Origin: Tropicimonas sp. IMCC34011
GTDB taxonomy: Bacteria > Pseudomonadota > Alphaproteobacteria > Rhodobacterales > Rhodobacteraceae
Assembly: GCF_003390865.1 (NCBI RefSeq)
Contig: NZ_QMEJ01000003.1
Span: 1-64,000, forward strand
Direction: 5' to 3'
DNA length: 64,000 nt
A program made the translations under genes and the position numbers. Each line of letters starts with the position of its first letter. Position 1 is the stretch's first letter. Below are positions 36,644-46,193 of the stretch, piece after piece. The notes under the pieces are model-generated. The model was not told the origin of the DNA. It saw only the letters and a list, made by a program, of their open reading frames with translations, and ran no database searches.

Positions 36644-38511
36644 GCGCTGTGGGCCAGCCCATCAATCGCCTGGCGCCGGCGCAGTCGTGCAAGGATGAGC
36701 GAGAGAGCGGCCGGCGTTATGCCGGAGATCCGTCCGGCCTGCCCCAGAGTTTCCGGCCGAGCCGCCTTCAACTTCGATCGCAGCTCCGACGTGAGGCCAG
36801 ACATGGTGTCGTAATCAAGATCGGCGGGAATCCGGAGTCCCTCTTCGCGCTGCAGAGCCTGCTGATCGCGCATCTGCCGCTCGATATACGGCTCATACAG
36901 AGCTTCCGCGGCCAAGAACTCAATCACGGGGGCCGCCTCCTGCGGGACCTCCACGCCCCTTTCGGTCAACTCGTCCAGTGGCGTCTGACCCAACATCTCC
37001 CAGAGAGAGCGTCTCGCCGGCCCGGGTTTGCCGCCGGTAATACTCGCAGCCTCGGTCGCGCTCAGTGAACGGGCCCGTAGGGCATCCCGCCCCGCATCGA
37101 GCATTCCCCGCTTACGATCCCATGCTTCGATCAGCGTATCGCTTATTAATCCAAGCGAGCGACCCTTCTCGGTGAGGCGTTGATCTGCGTTGTCCGCGCG
37201 TAGGTTGAGGCGAAACTCCGCGCGCGAGGTGAACATCCGGTAAGGTTCGGTCACCCCTTGCGTCACTAGGTCGTCGATCAAAACTCCGATATAAGCTTCG
37301 GATCTCGACAGAACGGCGTGATTCTCCTGCCGGACGTAGCGAACAGCATTGAGACCCGCCATGAGACCCTGGGCCCCGGCCTCCTCGTATCCCGTCGTTC
37401 CATTAATCTGACCGGCCAAAAACAAGCCCGGGAGATTGCGAACCATCAGGCCGCGGGTCAGTGCTCTTGGATCGACGTAATCGTATTCGATCGCATATCC
37501 CGGCCGGAGCACTTCGACCTGTTCCAGTCCGACGATGGAGCGGACGTAGTCCAGCTGGACGTCCTCAGGGAGCGAGGTCGAGATTCCGTTCGGATAAACG
37601 GTCGGATCGTCGAGACCCTCGGGCTCAAGAAAAATCTGGTGCGAGTCCTTGTCCCCGAACCGGACGACTTTGTCTTCGATGGACGGGCAGTAGCGTGGCC
37701 CCACGCTTTCAATGTGCCCGCCATACATAGCCGATCGATCGAGATTTGCACGTATGATGTCGTGGGTCTTCGGGTTCGTGTGGGTGATGCCGCACGAAAC
37801 CTGCCGCAGATGCGTTTTTGCAGTGCGGAACGAAAGGTACGTCGGAACCTCGTCACCCGGCTGCTTCTCCAGATCGTCCCAGCGAATGGTGCGCCCATCT
37901 AGCCGCGGTGGCGTCCCGGTTTTTAGGCGCCCGACGGGCAGGTCGTGGTCACGGATGAGGGACGCGAGACGTTGAGACGCGGGCGAATCCGCGCGACCGG
38001 CTGGATAGGACACGTCTCCGATGTGAACCACGCCGTTGAGGAAAGTTCCGGTTGTGAGAACGATGGCGCGTCCGTTGATCTCGCTGTCATCCGCCAGGAC
38101 GACCCGAGCAGCACCGTCTTTGATCGAAAGGTCGACAACCTCGCCTTCAATCAGCGTCACACCGGGCGTGGCATCTAGGAGCGCGGACGTCGCTGCGCGG
38201 AACTGTTTCCGATCAGCCTGCGTCCGCGGCCCCTGAACGGCGGGACCCTTGCGTCGGTTCAGCAGCCGATATTGGATCGCCCCACGGTCTCCCGCTTCGG
38301 CCATGATCCCGCCAAGTGCATCAATCTCTCGAACGAGGTGGCCCTTCCCCAATCCGCCAATTGCAGGGTTGCAGGACATCACGCCGATGTCCGAGCGACG
38401 CATCGTGATCAGAGCCACATTTGCGCCCATACGGCCAGCAGCCGCAGCGGCCTCGACGCCGGCGTGACCGCCACCCACAACAAGAATGTCGAAATGTTTC
38501 ACGTGAAACAC
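36640..38511 (-). CDS. mnmG: tRNA uridine-34 carboxymethylaminomethyl enzyme MnmG
   Basis: A 623-aa FAD enzyme that, with MnmE, makes cmnm5U34 in tRNA. The FAD motif is [15 protein letters not shown] (~residues 8-22), followed by [27 protein letters not shown] and MTSRAEFRL-like ([20 protein letters not shown]). The start used is GTG 38511 (MFHVKHFD); it follows the mnmE stop directly. The FHVKH peptide is produced by an embedded parS. It overlaps rsmG by 4 nt. Confidence 0.96.
   Translation of the reverse strand: MFHVKHFDILVVGGGHAGVEAAAAAGRMGANVALITMRRSDIGVMSCNPAIGGLGKGHLVREIDALGGIMAEAGDRGAIQYRLLNRRKGPAVQGPRTQADRKQFRAATSALLDATPGVTLIEGEVVDLSIKDGAARVVLADDSEINGRAIVLTTGTFLNGVVHIGDVSYPAGRADSPASQRLASLIRDHDLPVGRLKTGTPPRLDGRTIRWDDLEKQPGDEVPTYLSFRTAKTHLRQVSCGITHTNPKTHDIIRANLDRSAMYGGHIESVGPRYCPSIEDKVVRFGDKDSHQIFLEPEGLDDPTVYPNGISTSLPEDVQLDYVRSIVGLEQVEVLRPGYAIEYDYVDPRALTRGLMVRNLPGLFLAGQINGTTGYEEAGAQGLMAGLNAVRYVRQENHAVLSRSEAYIGVLIDDLVTQGVTEPYRMFTSRAEFRLNLRADNADQRLTEKGRSLGLISDTLIEAWDRKRGMLDAGRDALRARSLSATEAASITGGKPGPARRSLWEMLGQTPLDELTERGVEVPQEAAPVIEFLAAEALYEPYIERQMRDQQALQREEGLRIPADLDYDTMSGLTSELRSKLKAARPETLGQAGRISGITPAALSLILARLRRRQAIDGLAHSA
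38495..38510. promoter_or_regulatory. parS centromere site at the start of mnmG
   Basis: A second perfect TGTTTCACGTGAAACA palindrome covers codons 1-6 of mnmG, encoding the end of MFHVKH. It lies ~3.4 kb from the putative oriC, on the same side as parAB, as expected for chromosomal centromere sites. Confidence 0.95.
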
Positions 38512-39807
38512 CTACTTTCCGATGCAGAACGATGAGAATATCTTGTCCAGAAGGTCTTCTACCCCGATGCGACCAAGCAGGCAATCGAGGGCATGGGCGG
38601 CATTTCGCAGATCTTCGCCGATCAGCTCGATATGAGCGGCCGACCGCGTCATGGCGGATTCGAGCGAAACGAGACCATCTTCCAACGCGCGACGATGACG
38701 CTCTCGGGAGGCCAAGCCCGTGCCCGCAATCCTCTGCCCAAGTTCATTCGAGACCAAGGACAGAAGCTCCTCGACCCCCTGCCCCGTCAAGCCAGATACA
38801 CGGAGAGCATGACTGTCGAATACGGACGCCAAATCAGCCTTGCCAAGTGCTTCGACGTCGCCTGGCCGACGTTCTACCCCCTCACTCTCGCTGCCGAGAA
38901 AGATCCGAAGATCCGCGCGTTCGGCTCTTGCCCTGCTGCGCGCAACACCGATCCGCTCGACCTCGTCGTCCGTATCCCGGAGCCCCGCGGTATCTAGAAA
39001 CGTGACAGGCAGTCCGTCCACGTCCATACGTACTTCGATCACATCCCGCGTCGTCCCGGCGATTGACGAGGTGATAGCCGCATCGCGGCCGGCCAACCGA
39101 TTGAGCAAGGTCGACTTGCCGACGTTCGGAGCCCCGACGATGGCGACCTCGAAGCCGTCCCGGATACGTTCCCGCGCAGAGACGCCGTCGAGCTCGCTCC
39201 GAATTGCTTCCTTCAACGCGGTTACTTCTGAAAGCGCTCCCTCGATCAACCCCTCCGGCAGTTCTTCGTCCGAGAAGTCGACAGACGCTTCGATCAGGGC
39301 GGCGGCCTGCACCAACCGCTCCCGCCAGGAACTGACCTGATTGGAAAGATCGCCGCCGAACGTGGCCATTGCCAGTCGGTGCTGCTCCGCGGTCTCGGCT
39401 TCGAGGAGATCGGAAAGACCTTCGACGCGCGTCAGGTCCAGACGTTCATTCTCGAGCGCGCGGCCGGTGAATTCCCCCGCATCCGCGGGCCTCAGACCCT
39501 CCATCCGCGACAGCGCATCGGACACGAGACGGATGACGGCGATACTGCCGTGCGTGTGAAATTCCACGACGTCTTCGCCGGTGAAGCTTGCCCCTTGCGG
39601 AAAGGTAAGGACGAGGGCCTGATCTAACACCCTGCCCGCCTCCCGGAGCGTACGGACACGCGCACGGTGGGCCTCCGGGACGTCACCGGCCAGCGCCCGA
39701 CATGCGGAGAAAGCATCCGGTCCGGAGACACGGATCACGGCAACGCCCGATCGCCCTGGCGGCGTGGCTACAGCATATATAGTATCTGCGCCCAAGGACG
39801 CCACCAA
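38512..39807 (-). CDS. mnmE: tRNA modification GTPase MnmE
   Basis: A 431-aa GTPase. The N-terminal tetrahydrofolate-binding domain begins DTIYAVATPPGRSGVAVIRVSGP; the G domain has IVGAPNVGKSTLLN and the DTAGLRDTDD switch; the C-terminal CIGK motif closes the protein (SSFCIGK). It works with MnmG, encoded directly downstream. The start is uncertain: TTG 39807 or GTG 39804 lie 1-4 nt after the rho stop, and a TTG at 39795 is closer to the conserved DTIYA. All imply translational coupling to rho. Confidence 0.95.
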   Translation of the reverse strand: MVASLGADTIYAVATPPGRSGVAVIRVSGPDAFSACRALAGDVPEAHRARVRTLREAGRVLDQALVLTFPQGASFTGEDVVEFHTHGSIAVIRLVSDALSRMEGLRPADAGEFTGRALENERLDLTRVEGLSDLLEAETAEQHRLAMATFGGDLSNQVSSWRERLVQAAALIEASVDFSDEELPEGLIEGALSEVTALKEAIRSELDGVSARERIRDGFEVAIVGAPNVGKSTLLNRLAGRDAAITSSIAGTTRDVIEVRMDVDGLPVTFLDTAGLRDTDDEVERIGVARSRARAERADLRIFLGSESEGVERRPGDVEALGKADLASVFDSHALRVSGLTGQGVEELLSLVSNELGQRIAGTGLASRERHRRALEDGLVSLESAMTRSAAHIELIGEDLRNAAHALDCLLGRIGVEDLLDKIFSSFCIGK

Positions 39808-39808
39808 A

Positions 39809-41092
39809 TCAGGTATTCATGGAGTCGAAGAAGTCGGAGTTCGTCTTCGTCTGCTTCAGCTTGGAAATCAGGAACTCGATTGCATCCGTGGTGCCCATCG
39901 GGTTCAGGATCCGCCGGAGCACGAAGGTCTTCTGGAGGTCCGACTTGTCGGTCAGAAGCTCTTCCTTCCGGGTACCGGACTTCAGGATATCCATCGCCGG
40001 GAAGACGCGTTTGTCGGACACCTTGCGATCAAGGACGATCTCGGAGTTACCCGTGCCCTTGAACTCTTCGAAGATCACCTCGTCCATCCGGCTGCCCGTA
40101 TCGATCAGCGCGGTTGCGATGATTGTGAGCGAGCCGCCCTCCTCGATGTTCCGGGCGGCGCCGAAGAAACGCTTCGGGCGCTGGAGCGCATTGGCATCCA
40201 CACCGCCCGTAAGGACCTTGCCGGAGGACGGCACGACGGTGTTGTAGGCGCGGCCGAGACGCGTGATCGAATCCAGAAGGATCACGACGTCCCTCTTGTG
40301 CTCGACGAGCCGCTTGGCCTTCTCGATCACCATTTCGGACACCGCGACGTGGCGCGTGGCGGGCTCGTCGAAGGTCGATGAAATGACCTCACCCTTGACC
40401 GAGCGCTGCATGTCAGTGACTTCCTCGGGCCGCTCGTCGATCAGAAGGACGATCAGGTAGCATTCCGGGTGGTTCTGCTCGATGCTCGTGGCGATGTTCT
40501 GCAGAAGGACGGTCTTGCCGGTCCGCGGCGGCGCCACGATGAGGCTTCGCTGGCCCTTCCCGATGGGTGCAACAAGATCGATGATACGCGCGGAACGATC
40601 CTTCACCGTCGGGTCGCTCAGCTCCATCTGAAGCCGCTCGTTGGGATAGAGCGGCGTCAGGTTGTCGAAGTTGATCTTGTGCCGGGCGTTCTCGGGCGGC
40701 TGGAAGTTGATCTCCGCGACTCGCACCAGGCAGAAATACCGCTCGTTCTCCCGCGGGGCGGCGATGACGCCGTACACCGTATCCCCCGTGCGGAGGCCGT
40801 GCTGGCGGATCATCTCGGGCGAGACGTAGATGTCGTCCGGACCCGGGAGGTAGTTCGCCTCGGGGGAGCGGAGGAAGCCAAAGCCGTCCTGCATCACCTC
40901 GAGAACGCCATCTCCGGAGATTTCCCAACCGTCCTCGGCGCGTTCCTTGAGGATGGCGAACATCATGTCGCCCTTGCGCATCGTGGAGGCGTTGTCGATC
41001 TCCAGCTCTTCGGCCATCGCGAGAAGGTCCGCCGGCGTCCTGGATTTCAGGTCGGCGAGCGTCAGCGACTCTTGGGTGTCATCGTCAAGCAT
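39809..41092 (-). CDS. rho: Transcription termination factor Rho
   Basis: A 427-aa hexameric RNA helicase. The N-terminal RNA-binding domain includes [23 protein letters not shown]; the ATPase has Walker [16 protein letters not shown] and Walker B-type [16 protein letters not shown]; the Q- and R-loop regions ([22 protein letters not shown]) are intact. It precedes mnmE with a 1-4 nt gap. A promoter and two stem-loops lie in its 126-nt leader. Confidence 0.97.
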   Translation of the reverse strand: MLDDDTQESLTLADLKSRTPADLLAMAEELEIDNASTMRKGDMMFAILKERAEDGWEISGDGVLEVMQDGFGFLRSPEANYLPGPDDIYVSPEMIRQHGLRTGDTVYGVIAAPRENERYFCLVRVAEINFQPPENARHKINFDNLTPLYPNERLQMELSDPTVKDRSARIIDLVAPIGKGQRSLIVAPPRTGKTVLLQNIATSIEQNHPECYLIVLLIDERPEEVTDMQRSVKGEVISSTFDEPATRHVAVSEMVIEKAKRLVEHKRDVVILLDSITRLGRAYNTVVPSSGKVLTGGVDANALQRPKRFFGAARNIEEGGSLTIIATALIDTGSRMDEVIFEEFKGTGNSEIVLDRKVSDKRVFPAMDILKSGTRKEELLTDKSDLQKTFVLRRILNPMGTTDAIEFLISKLKQTKTNSDFFDSMNT

Positions 41093-41114
41093 GGGATCAC
41101 GTCTCTCCGGGCGT

Positions 41115-41128
41115 CCCGAACATTCGGG
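41115..41128. other. Stem-loop in the rho leader
   Basis: CCCGAA and TTCGGG pair perfectly around a 2-nt spacer just upstream of rho. A second palindromic stem, CGGCCG/CGGCCG followed on the rho strand by TTGCCTTTT, lies about 35 nt further upstream. Together they could be part of an autogenous attenuation leader; this is inference from the known autoregulation of rho in other bacteria. Confidence 0.45.
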
Positions 41129-41184
41129 CAGCGCACATCGGTTCTGGCAGGAAAAGGCAACGGCCGGACGGCCGCGTCAGCTCG

Positions 41185-41213
41185 CACCTAGGAAACCCCG
41201 GCCGCCTTGTCAA
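41185..41213 (-). promoter_or_regulatory. Probable promoter of rho
   Basis: On the minus strand a perfect -35 hexamer TTGACA (41213-41208) is followed after 17 nt by TAGGTG, a poor -10. It begins right after the hemJ stop and ~95 nt before the rho start, giving a leader with two stem-loops. Confidence 0.5.
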
Positions 41214-41218
41214 CGGAA

Positions 41219-41671
41219 TCACGCGTAGCGGGTGATGACGGAGACCACGATGACGACGAGCGCGAGCGTCGGCAGCTCGTTCATCATCCTGTAGGATCGC
41301 CCCGAGATACGGTTCTTACCGCGCTCGAAATCCTTCCTGCGCTTCCCCAGCCAATGATGCAGCCAGGTGAGCGTCAAGACGCCCGCCGCCTTCGTCCATG
41401 GCCAGACCTGCGACCAGTCCACGATCCCCGGCGTGAAGACGAGGCAGAGCCCGAAGATCCACGTCGCGATCATCGCAGGGTTCATGATCGCCCGGAGGAG
41501 CCGGCGTTCCATGGTCTGGAAGAGCGCGTCGGTCCCGCTGCCAGTCTCCACCGCCTCGACGTGGTAGACGAAAAGCCGTGGCAGATAGAACAGCCCCGCC
41601 ATCCACGCGACGACGGCGATGACGTGGGCGGATTTCACCCATGGATACGCGGCTGAGAGCAGATCGGTCAT
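41219..41671 (-). CDS. hemJ: Protoporphyrinogen oxidase HemJ
   Basis: A 150-aa membrane protein with four to five hydrophobic helices. The N-terminal block AYPWVKSAHVIAVVAWMAGLFYLPRLFVYH contains the conserved His of the family; LRAIMNPAM, the WLHHWL pair and the C-terminal RMMNELPTLALVVIV are also conserved. It oxidises protoporphyrinogen IX, the step before HemH. The start is ATG 41671; the longer frame invades the origin region. In several alphaproteobacteria hemE occupies this origin-flanking position. Confidence 0.9.
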   Translation of the reverse strand: MTDLLSAAYPWVKSAHVIAVVAWMAGLFYLPRLFVYHVEAVETGSGTDALFQTMERRLLRAIMNPAMIATWIFGLCLVFTPGIVDWSQVWPWTKAAGVLTLTWLHHWLGKRRKDFERGKNRISGRSYRMMNELPTLALVVIVVSVITRYA

Positions 41672-41832
41672 CGGTTGGCCTCGTCCGTTTGTACACGGCT
41701 GCGGTGAAGGGGCTTCGCTACTCTTCAATAAAGAAAGATTAAAGAAGGGTGGTTGTAATAGGGGGGTCTAACATCGGGATAAGTCAGATGGGGATCGGCT
41801 CATCCCCACAGCCCGGACAACTCGGGAGCATC

Positions 41833-41841
41833 TTATCCACA
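41833..41841 (+). promoter_or_regulatory. DnaA box
   Basis: TTATCCACA matches the high-affinity DnaA box exactly. It lies ~75 bp from the AT-rich patch of the putative origin. Confidence 0.85.
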
Positions 41842-41890
41842 GGCTGGGACAAAGGGTAAAACTCCGCCGCGATTCCAAGCCCTTGGTAGA

Positions 41891-41906
41891 TTAACACTTC
41901 GTTAAC
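41891..41906. promoter_or_regulatory. CtrA box in the putative origin
   Basis: TTAACACTTCGTTAAC is a perfect TTAA-N7-TTAAC, the full CtrA recognition site. It lies between the two DnaA boxes. In Caulobacter such sites let CtrA silence the origin; whether CtrA does so here is unknown. Confidence 0.7.
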
Positions 41907-42083
41907 ATGTTGGCGGAACGCTGTGCAGGACATCCAGGACGCGCTCCGAGTCGTCCACCGGGGTCGCACAGAGTCATTAAGACAGGACAACTTGGGCTCT
42001 CAGGCTCCCTTCTCCCCAGATCGGCCGGGGCTGGACGAGCGGGCTCACGGAAGTCACACAGATGCCAACAGCTATCCTCAGAC

Positions 42084-42092
42084 TTATCCACA
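42084..42092 (+). promoter_or_regulatory. DnaA box next to maf
   Basis: A second perfect TTATCCACA, 10 bp before the maf start codon and in the same orientation as the first. It could affect both initiation and maf expression. Confidence 0.85.
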
Positions 42093-42102
42093 GGTTTGTA
42101 CA

Positions 42103-42699
42103 ATGACCGAGATCGTTCTCGCTTCCGGCTCGCGGACCCGGACGGAGATGCTGGCGAAGGCCGGCGTCGCGCACCGCGTGAGCCCAGTTCGCGTGGACGA
42201 AGACGCCGTGAAGATGGCGCTTACCGCCGAGGGCGCCCGGCCGCGGGACGTTGCGGACGCGCTTGCGGAGCACAAGGCGCGGCGGGGAGCGCAGCGGGAT
42301 CCGGACGCTCTGGTCATCGGGTCGGACCAGGTTCTGGATCTGGAGGGCGAGATCCTGTCGAAGCCCGCAACTGAGGAGGCCGCGCGCGACCAGCTCGCCC
42401 GCCTGTCGGGAAAAACGCATTTCCTGCATTCGTCCGCGGTGATCTATCGCGGCGGCGAGCCCGTGTGGCGGCAGATCACGTCCGCCCGGATGACCATGCG
42501 GCAGCCGTCGGAGGCTTATCTTGATGCGTATGTCGCCCGGAACTGGGAGACGATTCGCCATTCCGTCGGCGGTTACCTGATCGAGGCGGAGGGCGCCCGG
42601 CTCTTCGCGCAGGTGCAGGGCGATCCGTTCACCATCCTCGGTTTGCCCCTCTTGCCCCTGTTGTCGTATCTCGCGCTGACAGGAGACATCGAAGCATGA
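42103..42699 (+). CDS. Maf/YceF-type nucleotide pyrophosphatase
   Basis: A 198-aa Maf family protein. The N-terminal motif is [14 protein letters not shown], with [18 protein letters not shown] and the C-terminal [13 protein letters not shown]. Family members hydrolyse non-canonical or modified nucleoside triphosphates. ATG 42103 is immediately after the origin region; it has only a weak ribosome binding site (CAGG). It overlaps aroE by 4 nt and heads the origin-right operon. Confidence 0.94.
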   Translation: MTEIVLASGSRTRTEMLAKAGVAHRVSPVRVDEDAVKMALTAEGARPRDVADALAEHKARRGAQRDPDALVIGSDQVLDLEGEILSKPATEEAARDQLARLSGKTHFLHSSAVIYRGGEPVWRQITSARMTMRQPSEAYLDAYVARNWETIRHSVGGYLIEAEGARLFAQVQGDPFTILGLPLLPLLSYLALTGDIEA

Positions 42700-43529
42700 G
42701 CGAGCGCATTCCCCTTGCCGGCGTCATCGGATCGCCGATCGGGCATTCGAAATCCCCGGCGGTTCACGGCTACTGGCTGAAGAGCCTTGGCCTGCGGGGC
42801 CACTACATTCCGATGCAGGTCAGTCATTCCGACCTGCCGCAGGTCATCCGGACGTTGCCGAAGATGGGCTTCGTGGGGCTGAACGTGACGTTGCCGCACA
42901 AGGAGGCCGTCCTCTCCCTAGCCGATCTCGTCACTGATCGCGCGTCCCTGATCGGAGCAGCCAACACCTTGATATTTCGGGAAGACGGCAAGGTTCACGC
43001 GGACAATACCGACGGCTACGGCTTCCTCGCCAACCTCCGCCAGAACGCGCCCGGCTGGGATCCTAAGGCAGGCCCGGCGGCCGTCTTCGGCGCAGGCGGC
43101 GCGTCCCGCGCGGTGATCACGGCGCTGATCGATGCCGGCGTTTCCGAAATCCGCCTGTCGAACCGCGGTCGCGCGCGCGCGGATGCCCTGCGCTCGGAGT
43201 TCGGCCCAAAGATCACCGTGGTGGACTGGGTGAAGGCCGGCACGATCCTCGAAGGAGCGGCGACCGTGGTGAACACGACGTCGCTCGGCATGGTCGGCAA
43301 GCCGGAGTTTCGCGTCCCGCTGGACGGGATCGAGCCGGGCGCGGTCGTCAATGACCTCGTCTACGCGCCGCTTCGCACCGACTTTCTGGATCGTGCCGAG
43401 GCGCGGGGCGCCCGCATCGTGGACGGGCTCGGGATGTTGCTGCATCAGGCCGTGCCCGGCTTCGAGCGTTGGTTCGGCACGCGCCCGCTCGTGGACGACG
43501 CGTTGCGTGACGCTGCACTCTCGGCATGA
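42696..43529 (+). CDS. aroE: Shikimate dehydrogenase
   Basis: A 277-aa NADPH-dependent enzyme of the shikimate pathway. Substrate-binding blocks are [20 protein letters not shown] and the catalytic-Lys segment [18 protein letters not shown] and DNTDGYGF follow. The NADP site is [17 protein letters not shown]. It overlaps maf and coaE by 4 nt each, so translation is coupled. Confidence 0.97.
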   Translation: MSERIPLAGVIGSPIGHSKSPAVHGYWLKSLGLRGHYIPMQVSHSDLPQVIRTLPKMGFVGLNVTLPHKEAVLSLADLVTDRASLIGAANTLIFREDGKVHADNTDGYGFLANLRQNAPGWDPKAGPAAVFGAGGASRAVITALIDAGVSEIRLSNRGRARADALRSEFGPKITVVDWVKAGTILEGAATVVNTTSLGMVGKPEFRVPLDGIEPGAVVNDLVYAPLRTDFLDRAEARGARIVDGLGMLLHQAVPGFERWFGTRPLVDDALRDAALSA

Positions 43530-44119
43530 GCCGCCCGTTCCGCATCGGCCTCACCGGCTCCATCGGTATGGGCAAGTCCACCACCGCGCGCATGTTCGCC
43601 GAGGAGGGCGTCGCCGTGTGGGATGCGGACGCCGCCGTGCATCGCCTCTACGGCAGGGATGGGGCCGCCGTCGCGCCCATGAAGGCGCTTCGGCCGGACG
43701 CCATCGTGGACGGTGCCGTGAGCCGCGAGCGGCTGAAGACGTGGATCGCCGGGGATGACTCGGCGCTCGCGCAGATCGAGGCGGTCGTGCATCCCCTCGT
43801 TGCCGAGGATCGAAACCGATTTGCGCGCGAGGCCGCCGCGCCCCTCCTGCTCTTCGACATCCCGCTTCTGTTCGAGAATGGATCGGATCGCTGGATGGAC
43901 ATGACCGTTTGCGTGTCCACCTCCGCGCGGGAGCAGCGACGCCGCGTCCTGGAGCGGGAGGGGATGACGGAGGCGGCCTTCGAGCGCATCCTGTCGAAGC
44001 AGATGCCCGATTCCGAGAAGCGCGTCCGGGCGGACCGCATCATCGACACGACGACGCTGGACAGCGCGCGGGCCGGGGTGCGAGAGGTGATGAAAGACGT
44101 GGAGACCCGCCTTGCGTGA
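43526..44119 (+). CDS. coaE: Dephospho-CoA kinase
   Basis: A 197-aa kinase performing the last step of CoA synthesis. The P-loop is [18 protein letters not shown] at the N-terminus; [12 protein letters not shown] and the lid/substrate block [12 protein letters not shown] follow. The length is normal. It overlaps aroE by 4 nt and dnaQ by 8 nt. Confidence 0.96.
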   Translation: MSRPFRIGLTGSIGMGKSTTARMFAEEGVAVWDADAAVHRLYGRDGAAVAPMKALRPDAIVDGAVSRERLKTWIAGDDSALAQIEAVVHPLVAEDRNRFAREAAAPLLLFDIPLLFENGSDRWMDMTVCVSTSAREQRRRVLEREGMTEAAFERILSKQMPDSEKRVRADRIIDTTTLDSARAGVREVMKDVETRLA

Positions 44120-44843
44120 GATCGTGCTCGATACCGAAACCACGGGACTCGATCCCCATGACGGTCACCGGATCGTCGAAATCGGGGCCGTCGAGCTTCA
44201 TAACCACATGCCCACCGGGAAGACGTTCCACGTCTACATCAATCCGCTGAGGGACATGCCCGAAGGCGCGTTCAACGTCCACGGCATCAGTTCGGAGTTC
44301 CTCGCGGACAAGCCCGTCTTCGAGAAGATCGCCCAACAGTTTCTGGACTTCGTTCAGGACGCCAAGCTCGTCATCCACAATGCCGAGTTCGACATGCGCT
44401 TTCTCAATGCCGAGCTTGGATGGTGCGGCAAGCGGACCTTGCCTGCGGATCAGGCGCTCGACACGCTCGCCATCGCACGGCGCCGCTTTCCCGGCTCGCC
44501 GTCCTCGCTCGATGCGCTCTGCCGCCGGTTCGGGATCGACAACTCCGCGCGCACGAAGCACGGCGCGCTGCTCGACAGCGAGATCCTCGCCGAAGTCTAT
44601 CTGGAACTGATCGGGGGGCGTCAGCCGGACCTTGTCCTCGCGCCGGAGCGGGACGCGGCGTCCCGTGACCGGGAGGAGGCGAAGGCGCGGGCGCAACCGG
44701 GCTGGACGCCGCTGTCCCGCCCTGAGCCTCTTCCCCCGCGGCTGACGGAGGAAGAGATCGCGGCCCATGCCGCTCTCGTGGAGCGGCTGGGATCGGACGC
44801 CCTCTGGGCCAGCTTCGAGATGCCGGCGGCGAAGGCGTCCTGA
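44112..44843 (+). CDS. dnaQ: DNA polymerase III epsilon subunit
   Basis: A 243-aa proofreading exonuclease of the DEDDh type. The Exo I motif is [12 protein letters not shown], Exo II is [12 protein letters not shown] and Exo III is [19 protein letters not shown] with the catalytic His. The C-terminal tail would contact the polymerase. The start is a TTG at 44112 overlapping coaE by 8 nt; a later start would remove Exo I. It converges on secB with a 4-nt gap. Confidence 0.95.
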   Translation: MREIVLDTETTGLDPHDGHRIVEIGAVELHNHMPTGKTFHVYINPLRDMPEGAFNVHGISSEFLADKPVFEKIAQQFLDFVQDAKLVIHNAEFDMRFLNAELGWCGKRTLPADQALDTLAIARRRFPGSPSSLDALCRRFGIDNSARTKHGALLDSEILAEVYLELIGGRQPDLVLAPERDAASRDREEAKARAQPGWTPLSRPEPLPPRLTEEEIAAHAALVERLGSDALWASFEMPAAKAS

Positions 44844-44847
44844 GAGA

Positions 44848-45387
44848 TCAGGCGGTGCCGACCGGCGCGTCCTGCGCCTCGGCGGCCTTCGCCTTGCTGC
44901 GGCGGACGAGATCCTGCCGGTACAGCTGGACGAAGTCGATGTTCTCCATGTTGAGCGGCGGGAAGCCACCGTCCCGCGTCACGTCTCCGACGATGCGGCG
45001 GACATAGGGGAACAGCATCCGCGGGCATTCGATCAGCAGGAACGGGTGCATCTGCTCGTTCGGAACGTTCTCGATCTGGAAGATGCCGGCATATTCGAGC
45101 TCGAGGAGGAAGAGCGTGGAGTCGCCTTCCTTGTTCTTGCTCTCCACACGGAACTTGAGGATCACCTCGAACTGGTTCTCGACGTTCCGCTTCTTGGCAT
45201 CGAGATTCACCTGGATCTGGACGTCCGGCTTCACGTCGCCCTGCGCACCCTTCTGCGCGAGCATGTTCTCGAAGGACATGTCGCGAATGTATTGCGCGAG
45301 GACCTGCATCTTCGGCGCGGCCGGGGCGCTGCCATTGGTCTGGGGCTGCTGCGCGTCGGTGCCGGTATCGGCGGGGGTGTCGGACAT
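44848..45387 (-). CDS. secB: Protein-export chaperone SecB
   Basis: A 179-aa tetrameric chaperone holding preproteins for SecA. Conserved blocks are MQVLAQYIRDMSFENM, VNLDAKKRNVENQFEVILKFRVESKN, LLECPRMLFPYVR-like (LLIECPRMLFPYVRRIV) and GGFPPLNMENIDFVQLYRQ. The acidic, proline-rich N-terminus is typical of alphaproteobacteria. The ribosome binding site GAGGAG precedes the ATG. Confidence 0.96.
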   Translation of the reverse strand: MSDTPADTGTDAQQPQTNGSAPAAPKMQVLAQYIRDMSFENMLAQKGAQGDVKPDVQIQVNLDAKKRNVENQFEVILKFRVESKNKEGDSTLFLLELEYAGIFQIENVPNEQMHPFLLIECPRMLFPYVRRIVGDVTRDGGFPPLNMENIDFVQLYRQDLVRRSKAKAAEAQDAPVGTA

Positions 45388-45492
45388 GGGAACTCCTCGG
45401 GTTGTTCTGTAAAATCGTGAAAGTCGGGCGAGGGCATATCAAACCCTCGATGATCCCTCAACTGAAGGGCATTCGCGGCTCAATTTGCGGGA

Positions 45493-46059
45493 TCAGGTCT
45501 TCGTCCAGCCGGATGAGCCCGAACGCGGAGGATCGGAGGGCGTCTCCTCGGGATCGGTCTCTTCGTAGTCGCCTTCGATGATCGGGCCGGGCCGGGGCGG
45601 CGTCCGCCCTCCCGGGCCCGCACCGAACCGCGGATCTCCGCCGGGCCGGGGGCCGGGACCGCCGCGCGGCGGTGCGCCGGGGCCGGCCCGCCGCGCGCCG
45701 CCGGCGCTCATCACGACAACGCGCTTGCCGATGCGGGACCAGGCCCAGTCCCGCACGGCGGGGATGCACAGAAGCAGACCCACCGTGTCCGTGAAGAAAC
45801 CCGGTGTCAGAAGAAGCGCCCCGGCGAAGAGGATCATCGCCCCATGCGCCAGGGGCCGGGAGGGATCGCGCATCTCGCTCATGGAGAGCTGGAGCTCCCT
45901 GAGCACGCCGCGTCCCTGCTTCTTGACCAGCCAGGTCCCGGCGATCGCGGTCACGATCACGGTGAGCAGGATCCACCCGAGGCCGACGATCTCTCCGGCC
46001 TGAATGAAGAGTGCGATCTCGATCAGCGGCACGACGAGAAAGAGCAGGAATAGCGGCAT
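45493..46059 (-). CDS. fxsA: FxsA family membrane protein
   Basis: A 188-aa protein with two to three hydrophobic helices in the first ~110 residues: PLFLLFLVVPLIEIALFIQAG, then GWILLTVIVTAIAG and a third near residues 80-100 (GAMILFAGALLLTPGF). These match FxsA, whose overexpression eases F-exclusion of phage T7. The C-terminal ~60 residues are rich in Gly, Pro and Arg (GPGAPPRGGPGPRPGG) and disordered. Divergent from the Tim44-like gene. Confidence 0.88.
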   Translation of the reverse strand: MPLFLLFLVVPLIEIALFIQAGEIVGLGWILLTVIVTAIAGTWLVKKQGRGVLRELQLSMSEMRDPSRPLAHGAMILFAGALLLTPGFFTDTVGLLLCIPAVRDWAWSRIGKRVVVMSAGGARRAGPGAPPRGGPGPRPGGDPRFGAGPGGRTPPRPGPIIEGDYEETDPEETPSDPPRSGSSGWTKT

Positions 46060-46193
46060 CGTGATCCTTAAATGTCGTCAGCCGGGACTTCGCGTTGCGA
46101 AGCCGTGCCGGCCTCGGTGGACTTGGGCATGTGCCGACCTTACATAGGGAACGCGATGGGGGCTTACCAACCCCGACCCGAAACGAGGTTCCA

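Larger units (their letters stand above)
41672..42102. other. Putative chromosomal origin of replication (oriC)
   Basis: This 431-bp gap between divergent hemJ and maf is the longest non-coding stretch in the window. It holds two perfect DnaA boxes (TTATCCACA, 41833-41841 and 42084-42092), two 7/9 matches (41774-41782 on the minus strand and 42072-42080), an AT-rich patch (41722-41760), a CtrA box (41891-41906) and three GANTC methylation sites (41871, 41948, 41971). The gene order rho-hem gene-gap-maf-aroE-coaE-dnaQ matches the Caulobacter origin neighbourhood, genes diverge from it, and parABS lies beside it. Together these make oriC the best explanation; there is no experimental proof here. 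Confidence 0.82.
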
